64,000 nt of DNA, taken from Chersky-840 sp963848335 (GTDB taxonomy: Bacteria > Actinomycetota > Acidimicrobiia > Acidimicrobiales > UBA8190). Positions 53,966 to 60,989 of the stretch are shown one piece after another. Under the pieces are notes generated by a model. It saw nothing but the letters and a program-made list of their open reading frames with translations. It ran no database searches and had not been told where the DNA came from. Within the stretch, counting starts at the first letter, position 1, and each line of letters starts with the position of its first letter. The translations under genes were made by a program, and so were the position numbers. The stretch covers positions 1,736,001-1,800,000 of the forward strand of contig CAWKDD010000001.1 of the NCBI GenBank assembly GCA_963848335.1. Reading direction: 5' to 3'.

Positions 53966-54886
53966 TCATGCCAGCACCTCGCCCTCGCGGAAGATCATTG
54001 TGCCGATCCCCTTGTCGCTGAACACCTCGAGCAGAAGCGCGTGCGGGACGCGGCCGTCGAGGATGTGGGCTCGCGGAACGCCGGCCCTCACGGCTCGGGC
54101 GCACGCCTCGACCTTGGGGATCATCCCCGACGACGCCGCACCCGATGCCACCATGGCGTCGATCTGATCGACCGAGACCTGGCGCAACCGCGAGCTCGGG
54201 TCGCCGGGATCGGCGTGCAACCCGGTGACGTCGGTGAGGCACACGAGCTTCTCGGCGTGGAGGGCCGCCGCGATCGCTCCCGCCACCGTGTCGGCATTGA
54301 TGTTGTAGGACTGGCCCTTGGCGTCGCCGGCGATGGTCGCCACCACGGGGATCAGGCCCTGGGCCAGCAGACGCTGCAGGATCGAGGGGTCGACCACCTC
54401 GACGTCACCCACGAAACCGAGCGCGGCGTCCCGGGCGGTGGCAGTGATCATCTTGGCGTCCTCACCCGACAGTCCCACCGCCAGAGAGCCGTGCACGTTC
54501 ATGGCCGACACGATCTCCCGGTTGACCTTGCCGATGAGGACCATGCTGGCGATCTCGAGCGTCTCGGCGTCTGTCACCCGCATTCCGTCGACGAATTCGG
54601 GGACCTTTCCCAGCTTGGCCATGAGCTCACCGATCTGCGGCCCGCCGCCGTGGACGACCACGGGCAGCATGCCGACCGAGCGCATGAGCACCACGTCCTG
54701 GGCGAACGACGCCAATGCCTCGGTCTCCCCGGACTGTTCCCCCACCGTCATGGGCTCGCCGTCGACGGGCGTGAGCACGTTGCCCCCGTACTTGATGACG
54801 ACGATCTTCCCCCAGAACCGCAGGATGTAGGGAAGCGCCTCGACCAGGACCGCGGCGCGATCGGTCGAAGCGAGCTCGGCGCTCAC
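53966..54886 (-). CDS. argB: Acetylglutamate kinase
   Basis: 306 residues from GTG 54886, uninterrupted. Phosphorylates N-acetylglutamate. VVIKYGGNVL binds ATP phosphates, and VVVHGGGPQIGELMAKLG the acetylglutamate. The N-terminal helix (VLVEALPYILRFWGK) suggests the hexameric, arginine-inhibited form. About 15 extra residues (TPVDGEPMTVGEQSGETE) follow the first glycine loop where most homologues are shorter. The GTG overlaps the argJ stop (GTGA). Confidence 0.93.
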   Translation of the reverse strand: MSAELASTDRAAVLVEALPYILRFWGKIVVIKYGGNVLTPVDGEPMTVGEQSGETEALASFAQDVVLMRSVGMLPVVVHGGGPQIGELMAKLGKVPEFVDGMRVTDAETLEIASMVLIGKVNREIVSAMNVHGSLAVGLSGEDAKMITATARDAALGFVGDVEVVDPSILQRLLAQGLIPVVATIAGDAKGQSYNINADTVAGAIAAALHAEKLVCLTDVTGLHADPGDPSSRLRQVSVDQIDAMVASGAASSGMIPKVEACARAVRAGVPRAHILDGRVPHALLLEVFSDKGIGTMIFREGEVLA

Positions 54887-56052
54887 GAGGTCGTCCTGTT
54901 CTCGTCGATGTAGCCGTGGCCCAGGTCGGTGAAGAGCACGGCTCCGCTCCCCTCGCCCAACCCGAGATCGCAACGCAGCTCGATGGACCGGCCCTGCATG
55001 TGGTGACGCAAGGCCGCTTCGTCGTGCTCGGCCGCCACACCGGCGCGACACACCACCACGCCGCCGTAGGCCACCTCCACCCTGTCGAGGTCGAAGGGCA
55101 CGCCCGCCGATCCCAGTTCGCTCACCACGCGCCCCCAGTAGGGATCCTCCCCGTTGAGCGAGCACTTGACGAGGGCGGACTCCGCCACCTTGCGGGCGGC
55201 TCGATGGGCCTCGTCGTCCGACAGCGCGCCCCGCACGATCACATGCGCAACCTTGGTGGCACCTTCGGCGTCGGCGGCCATCATGCCGGCGAGCTCTGCG
55301 CACGCCCGACCCAGCGCCTCGGTGAGGGCTCCGACCCCGACAGTCGTCCCGCTCTCCCCGTTCGCCAGCACCAAGACGGTGTCGTTGGTCGACGTGCACC
55401 CGTCGACGGTCATGCGGTTGAAGCTCGTCTCCACCGCACCGCGCAGTGCCCGGGAGACGGTGGCGGGGTCGCTGCGGGCGTCTGTGGTGAGCACGGCCAA
55501 CATGGTCGCCATGTTGGGAGCGAGCATGGCGGCACCCTTGGCCATCCCTCCCACCGTGAACCCTTGCGCCTCGACGACGACCTCCTTGCAGATGGTGTCG
55601 GTGGTCATGATGGCGGTCGCGGCGCGTCGGGCCGCCTCGCGATCATCGAGGCGGGCCCCCACGAGCAATGGGATGCCGGCCTCGACGGGGGGCAGGGGGA
55701 ACGGGACGCCGATCAGCCCGGTCTGACACACCAGGACCTCGTCGGCACCGACACCGAGGCCCTCGCCCACCCGAGCGCACATGCGCTCGGCAGCCGCCAC
55801 GCCGGGAGCGCCCGTTGCCGCGTTGGCGTTGCCGCTCGAGAGCACCACGGCCGCGGCCCGGCCGGCTGTGGCGGCCAGATGGGCCCGGCTCACCTGCACG
55901 GGGGCGGCGGCGGCGAGGTTGGCGGTGAACACCCCGGCGGCGGGAACCGCACCCGCCGCCGACGCCACCAGCGCCAGGTCCGAGGCACCCGAGGCCTTGA
56001 TCCCGCAGGCCAACCCCGATGCGACGAACCCCCGCGGCTCGGTGACGCTCAC
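54883..56052 (-). CDS. argJ: Bifunctional ornithine acetyltransferase / N-acetylglutamate synthase
   Basis: 389 residues from GTG 56052. It recycles the acetyl group in arginine synthesis, so no separate acetylglutamate synthase is needed if it is bifunctional. The self-cleavage site with the nucleophile Thr is in NMATMLAVLTTDA, preceded by GGMAKGAAM and followed by VDGCTSTNDTVLVLANG. The C-terminal GEDPYWGRVVSELGSAGV is typical. The start overlaps the argC stop (GTGA). Confidence 0.93.
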   Translation of the reverse strand: MSVTEPRGFVASGLACGIKASGASDLALVASAAGAVPAAGVFTANLAAAAPVQVSRAHLAATAGRAAAVVLSSGNANAATGAPGVAAAERMCARVGEGLGVGADEVLVCQTGLIGVPFPLPPVEAGIPLLVGARLDDREAARRAATAIMTTDTICKEVVVEAQGFTVGGMAKGAAMLAPNMATMLAVLTTDARSDPATVSRALRGAVETSFNRMTVDGCTSTNDTVLVLANGESGTTVGVGALTEALGRACAELAGMMAADAEGATKVAHVIVRGALSDDEAHRAARKVAESALVKCSLNGEDPYWGRVVSELGSAGVPFDLDRVEVAYGGVVVCRAGVAAEHDEAALRHHMQGRSIELRCDLGLGEGSGAVLFTDLGHGYIDENRTTS

Positions 56053-57062
56053 GGGTACACCCCCACGGCGGAGAGCCCTGTGCTCTCGGGGAGGCCGAGC
56101 GCGATGTTGGCGCACTGCAGCGCCTGGCCCGACGCCCCCTTGACCAGGTTGTCGAGCGCGCACAACGCCAGCACCCACCCGGTACGCGGGTCGACACGTG
56201 CCGTCACGTGCGCGCAGTTCGACCCGCTCGTGGCCTTGGTCGAAGGCGAGGACTCGCTCACCACCACGAAGGGCTCACCCCTGTACGCGTCGCGGAGCAC
56301 GGCCAGGACGTCGTCGGTCCCGATCGGCACCGTCGGACGCGCGTAACACGTGGCCAGGATGCCGCGGTTCATGGGAGCCAGGTGCGGCGTGAACAGGACC
56401 TGCGCGCCGACGGCCTGTTCGATCTCCGGCGTGTGGCGGTGATCGAGCAGCCCGTACGCGGTGAAGTCCTCGTCGGCGGTGTTGAACTGCGTCGCGTGCG
56501 ACAGCTTGCGACCCGCCCCCGACACGCCACTGGCGGCGTCCACGATGACGCCGGTCCTCTCGAGAGCTCCGGCCCGTACCAGCGGGGCCAGCGCCAGCGC
56601 GGCCGCCGTCGGGTAGCACCCCGGAGCCGCAACCAACCGGGCCCCAGCGAGCTCGGTGCGAAACAGCTCCGGGAGCCCGTAGACGAATGCCCCCAGCAGA
56701 TGCGGCGCAACGTGCGCGTGCCCGTACCACCGCGGGTAGGCACCGGCGTCGCGCAGCCGGAAGTCGGCGGACAGGTCGACGAGGACCCCGACCCGGTCGA
56801 CGAGCTCGGGGACCAGCTCCTGGGACTCGCCGTGCGGGAGGGCCAGGAAGACCACGTCGAGACCGGCGAGGTCCTCGGCCCCGGCCTTCGAGAACTCGAG
56901 CGACCCGTAGGCCGCCGACAGCGACGGGTACAACGAGCCCACCGGACTCCCCGACTGGGTGTCGGCCCCGGCGATGACCACGTCCAGCTCGGGGTGGCCG
57001 GCACACAGCCTCAGCAGCTCCGCCCCCGCGTAGCCCGAGGCACCGGCGATCCCGACTCGCAT
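56049..57062 (-). CDS. argC: N-acetyl-gamma-glutamyl-phosphate reductase
   Basis: 337 residues, first gene of the arginine operon. NADPH-binding motif VGIAGASGYAGAELLRL is at the start and the catalytic Cys is in LVAAPGCYPTAAAL. SGVSGAGRKLSHATQF and FTPHLAPMNRGILATCYA complete the active site. ATG 57062 fits the family start exactly. Upstream lie two overlapping palindromes that resemble ARG boxes (57073-57097). Order argC-J-B-D-F-R-G-H is the common actinobacterial one. Confidence 0.95.
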   Translation of the reverse strand: MRVGIAGASGYAGAELLRLCAGHPELDVVIAGADTQSGSPVGSLYPSLSAAYGSLEFSKAGAEDLAGLDVVFLALPHGESQELVPELVDRVGVLVDLSADFRLRDAGAYPRWYGHAHVAPHLLGAFVYGLPELFRTELAGARLVAAPGCYPTAAALALAPLVRAGALERTGVIVDAASGVSGAGRKLSHATQFNTADEDFTAYGLLDHRHTPEIEQAVGAQVLFTPHLAPMNRGILATCYARPTVPIGTDDVLAVLRDAYRGEPFVVVSESSPSTKATSGSNCAHVTARVDPRTGWVLALCALDNLVKGASGQALQCANIALGLPESTGLSAVGVYP

Positions 57063-57072
57063 CCGCAAGAAA

Positions 57073-57097
57073 ATACATGATTCTGCATTGATATGCG
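57073..57097 (-). promoter_or_regulatory. Putative tandem ARG boxes before argC
   Basis: In the plus strand the sequence reads ATACAT-GATTC-TGCAT then TGCAT-TGAT-ATGCG: two overlapping, imperfect dyads of the T(G/A)CAT...ATGC(A/G) type sharing one half-site. It is the only AT-rich stretch in the leader, 11 nt upstream of argC. ArgR hexamers usually bind such pairs. Confidence 0.5.
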
Positions 57098-57124
57098 AAC
57101 GACCGGCGGTCGGGCGACCACGAC

Positions 57125-57168
57125 GGCCTCTCCCCGGCCCTCTCCCCGGCCCTCTCCCGGCCCCTCCC
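57125..57168. repeat. 12-13 bp GGCCCTCTCCCC repeats upstream of argC
   Basis: Three to four imperfect copies of GGCCCTCTCCCC lie between the argC operator and the divergent gene's promoter. Strand-biased C-rich run; function unknown. Confidence 0.5.
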
Positions 57169-57186
57169 TTGGATCCATGGACCCGC

Positions 57187-57215
57187 TTGACATTTACCAT
57201 GAAGTTTCATAGTTT
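57187..57215 (+). promoter_or_regulatory. Promoter, probably giving a leaderless mRNA
   Basis: TTGACA (57187-57192), 17-nt spacer, TAGTTT (57210-57215). The expected start point is at about 57222, immediately at ATG 57223. The spacer contains the dyad ATGAA-GT-TTCAT. Confidence 0.6.
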
Positions 57216-57222
57216 TCCATGT

Positions 57223-57579
57223 ATGATGGCCCCGGAGGTCGCCGTGGTGCTCGAGGCTTCGCCCGGGTTCGTCGACCGCTATCTGGACCTGGTGGAGGCG
57301 GCCGACGGCGATCCCGGCCCGGCGGCCACGTTCACCGAGCTGGCCGACTACGTGGCGGGCCTGGCCGAGGAGATCGAGCGCTTCACCCCGGTGCTCACCC
57401 GCTGTCTCGAGGGGATCGAGTCGGTGGCGGCCAGCTCCGAGGACGCGGCCGAGTTGGTGACGTGGGCGTTCCTCGACAGCCTGTCCCCCGACGACCGGCG
57501 GCGGCTCGCCGGCCGGCTCGGCCCCCGCACCCGGGCGCTGCTCGACGACGTCGATGCCGACCCGGCCACCGGGGCGTGA
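57223..57579 (+). CDS. Hypothetical protein, divergent from arg operon
   Basis: 118 residues from ATG 57223 (57226 also possible). Predicted to be all-helical and acidic (FVDRYLDLVEAADG, ELADYVAGLAEEIERFTPVLTRCLEGIESVAASSED), with no membrane segment or known motif. I do not recognise the family. A consensus promoter ends just before the start codon, with no room for a ribosome-binding site, so the mRNA is probably leaderless. It converges on the thioesterase gene. Confidence 0.6.
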   Translation: MMAPEVAVVLEASPGFVDRYLDLVEAADGDPGPAATFTELADYVAGLAEEIERFTPVLTRCLEGIESVAASSEDAAELVTWAFLDSLSPDDRRRLAGRLGPRTRALLDDVDADPATGA

Positions 57580-57592
57580 GCGACGGCGCCCT

Positions 57593-58004
57593 CTACGAGG
57601 CGGGACCCAGGACGTCGAGGAGCATGGGAGGGAGCTCGCACTTCCCGGACCCGTCGGTACGGACGGCCACGTACACCGTGGTGGCCTCGGCCACCGACAC
57701 GCTGCCCGCAGAGGACGCCGAAGCCGAGGGTGAACGAGGTTCGCCCGATCCTCGACACGGTCACCTCCACCGCGGCCGGGTCGCCGAGGCCCAGGGGGCC
57801 GAACCAGTCGAGCTCGGTGTGGACGAGCTGGGCGTCGTAGCCGGCGGCCAGCATGTCGGCGTAGGGCAGACCACCCTCGTGCAAGAAGGCGGTCATGGCG
57901 TCGTCGAGGTAGGCCAGGTACCACATGTTGAAGACCACTCCCTGACGATCGACCTCGAGATAGCGCACGTTGATGGGGTGGACGTACGGCACCGGACGCG
58001 ACAT
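57593..58004 (-). CDS. Acyl-CoA thioesterase, 4HBT (hotdog) family, one apparent frameshift
   Basis: About 136 residues. The family signature VRYLEVDRQGVVFNMWYLAYLDDA, with the Asp/Gly of the active site, is near the N-terminus (the usual form is D-x-x-G-V-V-x-x-x-x-Y). HTELDWFGPLGLGDPAAVEVTV and FTLGFGVLC follow. Near 57694 an extra G (GTCGGTGGCC) shifts the frame; corrected, it ends VAEATTVYVAVRTDGSGKCELP and a further 13 residues before TAG. It probably hydrolyses acyl-CoA; the acyl group is unknown. Start ATG 58004. Confidence 0.8.
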
Positions 58005-58075
58005 GGGCTCCAGTCTCCCAGGTCGCCTGGGCCGAGGCTCGGGCCCCTGCTTCGACGCGCCCGGTGCGTCGCGGC

Positions 58076-58081
58076 TATAAG
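58076..58081 (+). promoter_or_regulatory. -10 element directly before GNAT gene
   Basis: TATAAG lies 8 nt before ATG 58090, so transcription would begin at or next to the start codon. No convincing -35 was seen. A leaderless mRNA is suggested. Confidence 0.4.
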
Positions 58082-58089
58082 TGTGCGCC

Positions 58090-58698
58090 ATGCCGGGGCC
58101 CGTGCGCGTCGCCAACCAGGCCGATGCCGGCCCCCTCGCTGCCAGCTTGGCGCGCGCCTTCTTCGACGACCCCGTCATGAGCTTCCTGATGCCTCACGAG
58201 CCGACGCGGCGTCGCCGGGTGGCGGAATACTTCGAGGTGGCACTGACCATTCAGCACCTGCCTCACGGCGCCACGTACACCGACACCGACCGTGCCGGCG
58301 GTGCCTTGTGGGACCCACCGGGTCACTGGAAGCTGACGTGGGGACAGATCGCGCGGGGGTCACCCAAGCTCGTCTCCGCCTTCGGCCTCAACGTCCCGCG
58401 GGCGTTGCGCGTGCTGTCGACGATCGAGCGCCGACACCCCCGGACGCCGCACTGGTACCTGGCGGTGCTGGGCACGGATCCCATCCACCAGGGAAAGGGC
58501 ATCGGCTCTGGCCTGCTCGCACCCATCTTGGAGCGCTGCGACCGCGACGGGACCGGGGCGTACCTCGAGTCCTCCAAGGAGAGCAACATCGCGTTCTACC
58601 ACCGGCACCGGTTCGAGGTCACCGGGGAGATCGCACTGCCGGGCGGCCCCAAAGTGTGGCCCATGTGGCGCGACCCCCGGCCACCCGACGAGGCTTGA
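58090..58698 (+). CDS. GNAT-family N-acetyltransferase
   Basis: 202 residues from ATG 58090 (GTG 58081 is upstream in frame). The acetyl-CoA loop is visible as TDPIHQGKGIGSGLLAPIL, which fits the (Q/R)-x-x-G-x-G/A motif, preceded by WYLAVLGTDP and followed by YLESSKESNIAFYHRHRFEV, the usual strand 5/helix 4 block. The acceptor is unknown. A TATAAG element lies just before the start codon. It converges on the alpha/beta-hydrolase gene. Confidence 0.85.
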   Translation: MPGPVRVANQADAGPLAASLARAFFDDPVMSFLMPHEPTRRRRVAEYFEVALTIQHLPHGATYTDTDRAGGALWDPPGHWKLTWGQIARGSPKLVSAFGLNVPRALRVLSTIERRHPRTPHWYLAVLGTDPIHQGKGIGSGLLAPILERCDRDGTGAYLESSKESNIAFYHRHRFEVTGEIALPGGPKVWPMWRDPRPPDEA

Positions 58699-58704
58699 AG
58701 CAGC

Positions 58705-59593
58705 TCACGCCAGAGCCGGAGCCACCGCGTCGAGGAACGCCGAGGGGGACTCGAGCATCGGGTAGTGCCCGACGTCGTGCAACCACGTGAGGCTGGCGTC
58801 GGGCCGTACCCCCTGAAGCCGGGCGGCCATGTCCCGCACCGCGATGGGGTCTTCGGTGCCCCACACGATCGCCAACGGCGAGGGATGCGACTCGATCGCT
58901 CCGGTGAAACGGGCCTGGTTCCGGCGTCGCTCCTCGATGTAGCGGATGGTCCGGGGAAGCAGCAGATGCCCCCCGTCGTGCGAGATGAGCTCCCACTCCC
59001 CCGCCAGGTCGAGGCCCCAACGCGCGCGAAGGCGCCGACAACGTGGCGGCCAGGCTGGCTTGCATAGCCGGGCCGTCGATGCCGGCGGTGTCGGGGAGAC
59101 GCTCGTCGGGGAGGCTCAGCAGGAGCAGCTGGCCCGGGCTGAGATGGGCCATCTCGATGTAGATGCTGCCGTTGGTCACCACCCGCCGCGTGATCTCGAC
59201 AGGCCACCGGCCCTCGGCCTGACGCGCCAGCAGCTCGCCCCCGACGGTGTCTCCGAGGTCATGGGTGAGAAGCGCCAGCGTCGACACGCCGGCGTCGGCC
59301 ACGAACGCCTCGGCGACATCGGCGTGCAGATCGAGGGTGTAGGCACGGTCGGGCTTGGCGGAGAGCCCGAAGCCGATCATGTCGAAGAGCAGGACGCGAC
59401 GGTGCTCGGCCATGGTGTCCACCACCTCGCGGAAGTCGAAGGAGCTGGTCGGGAAGCCGTGCACGACGAGAAGGGGCTCGAGGGTCTCGGGCCCCCGGGA
59501 CAGCACGTCGATCGTGAAGGTCTTGCACGCGCCCAGGGTCCGGTACTTCCCACGGGCTTCCCACGCCGCCACCGAAGGCGACCGCCACGCCAT
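58705..59593 (-). CDS. Alpha/beta hydrolase, haloalkane-dehalogenase-like, one apparent frameshift
   Basis: About 296 residues from ATG 59593. Oxyanion-hole motif LLVVHGFPTSSFDFREV is followed by the nucleophile elbow LALLTHDLGDTVGGELL. Here the usual Gly-x-Ser-x-Gly is His-Asp-Leu-Gly-Asp, so an aspartate is the likely nucleophile as in haloalkane dehalogenases and MEST-like proteins. An extra T near 59030 shifts the frame; corrected, the end reads SPLAIVWGTEDPIAVRDMA and LTWLHDVGHYPMLESPSAFL, with the catalytic His in DVGHYP. Substrate unknown. Confidence 0.82.
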
Positions 59594-59595
59594 GG

Positions 59596-60459
59596 TCAGA
59601 GGCCCTGTGCCTCGGTCTGGGCATCGAGCAGCCGGTCGGCCCGCACCGCTTCACGCTCCTCGAACCGCATCCACTGGTAGACGATCAGCCCCATGGCCAC
59701 GAAGGTGGTGACCTCCCCCACGATCCACAGGATCGATCCTCCGCGCTGGGTGTCGGCCACGGAGTGGAAGAGCGGGGCGATCGAGACCCGGGCGCCGGTG
59801 AGGCTCACACCGAGGATGGCGGTGACGGGGATGCCCACGGCCAGGATGCCGAGCTTGGCCGGGTACGACAGGCGCCACCGGGAGGGGTCGCGTCCGACCA
59901 CGAGCCACCAGAACAGGCACCCCGAGACGAGGAAGTGGAGATGGGTGAGGTCGTGCAGGAGCGGGTGCTCCAGGGAGAGGTTGTAGAACGGCGTGAGGAA
60001 GTACACGATCATGGTGCCGTAGCTGACGAGGACCACGACGACGGGGTTGGTCACGAACTCCACGACGGGGTGGTGCAACACCTTGAGCAGACCCTGTTGC
60101 GTCTTGCGGTCCGACGACTGCAGCGCCAAGGTGATGGGCGCGCTGAGTGCGTAGAGGATCGGCGCGAAGTTCATGAGCAGCAGGTGCTGGACCACGTGGG
60201 CCGCGAAGACCTGGTCGTCGTAGGCCGCCAACCCCGACTGCACAGCCACGATCACCAGGGCGGTCCCTCCCAGGAACGAGGCGGTGCGCCACCGCGACCA
60301 GCGACGGCCCCGCTTGGCCAGGCGGCGCACCGCCGTGACGTACCACAGGGCCAGGGCGAGCTCGATGGCGAGGGTCACCAGGCTCAACCCGTCGGTCTGC
60401 CAGCCCGTGAGCAGTGTGTGCAGGCGTATGGGGGGAGAGATGACGTCGGCGAGCAGCAC
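59596..60459 (-). CDS. Cytochrome c oxidase assembly protein, CtaG (caa3_CtaG) family
   Basis: 287 residues, seven predicted membrane helices. Characteristic histidines lie in FAAHVVQHLLLMNFAPILYALSAP and LTHLHFLVSGCLFWW, with DPSRWRLSYPAKLGILA between helices. Members help assemble copper or heme into cytochrome oxidases; the family is broad and the actinobacterial forms are less well characterised. GTG 60459 is the start. The gene begins 2 nt after the hydrolase start codon end, on the same strand, so it is translated upstream of it. Confidence 0.85.
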   Translation of the reverse strand: MLLADVISPPIRLHTLLTGWQTDGLSLVTLAIELALALWYVTAVRRLAKRGRRWSRWRTASFLGGTALVIVAVQSGLAAYDDQVFAAHVVQHLLLMNFAPILYALSAPITLALQSSDRKTQQGLLKVLHHPVVEFVTNPVVVVLVSYGTMIVYFLTPFYNLSLEHPLLHDLTHLHFLVSGCLFWWLVVGRDPSRWRLSYPAKLGILAVGIPVTAILGVSLTGARVSIAPLFHSVADTQRGGSILWIVGEVTTFVAMGLIVYQWMRFEEREAVRADRLLDAQTEAQGL

Positions 60460-60626
60460 TACGACCGTCCTCGTCCCCTCGTGTCGGGCGGGGCCGTCCC
60501 TGTCCGGACACCGTTGGGGGCCTCACGCCGGCGGTCGAAGACCACACGGTCGCCGGATCGGTCCATCGTCTCCGACGCTATCGCCCCACCTCACGCCGCC
60601 GCACATCACCGGTCGGACCCGAGCCC

Positions 60627-60989
60627 CTACGGGCGGTAGGCCTCCACGCACTGCACCCCGTCCGCACCCACGGTGGCGCCGTGCTCGACTCCGGGCGGGA
60701 GCTCCATCCGGTCCCCGGGCCCCAGGGCGACGTCGCCGTGGTCGGTGTGAAAGACGATCGACCCCGACACACAGCACAGCACCTTGTGATGCTCGTGGAC
60801 ATGACGGCCATAGGAGAAGGCCGTGGCATGGGACCAGGCACGCGGCATGAGGCCTTCGGCCTGCAAGTGGGCCTCGACGTCGCGCCGCGTCGGGGCGGGT
60901 CCCGGGGTTCCGACCACGCGCACACGGCGCGGCTTGCCGGGCCCGGCGGGTTCCCCGGGCCCGGCGCCTTCAGCTCCGGAGCTCGGCAC
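60627..60989 (-). CDS. Small cupin-domain protein
   Basis: 120 residues. The cupin core is seen as GRHVHEHHKVLCCVSGSIVF (motif 1, with metal-binding His) and LGPGDRMELPPGVEHGATVG (motif 2, with the last His). The N-terminus is Pro/Gly-rich. Function of small single-domain cupins cannot be told from sequence. GTG 60989 overlaps the last 20 nt of pheT, so it is probably co-transcribed with pheST. Confidence 0.78.
   Translation of the reverse strand: MPSSGAEGAGPGEPAGPGKPRRVRVVGTPGPAPTRRDVEAHLQAEGLMPRAWSHATAFSYGRHVHEHHKVLCCVSGSIVFHTDHGDVALGPGDRMELPPGVEHGATVGADGVQCVEAYRP

Noticed and set aside
57193..57215. ATGAA-GT-TTCAT dyad as an ARG box
   Set aside because: Spacing of the half-sites is too short for ArgR; it lies within the spacer of the divergent gene's promoter.
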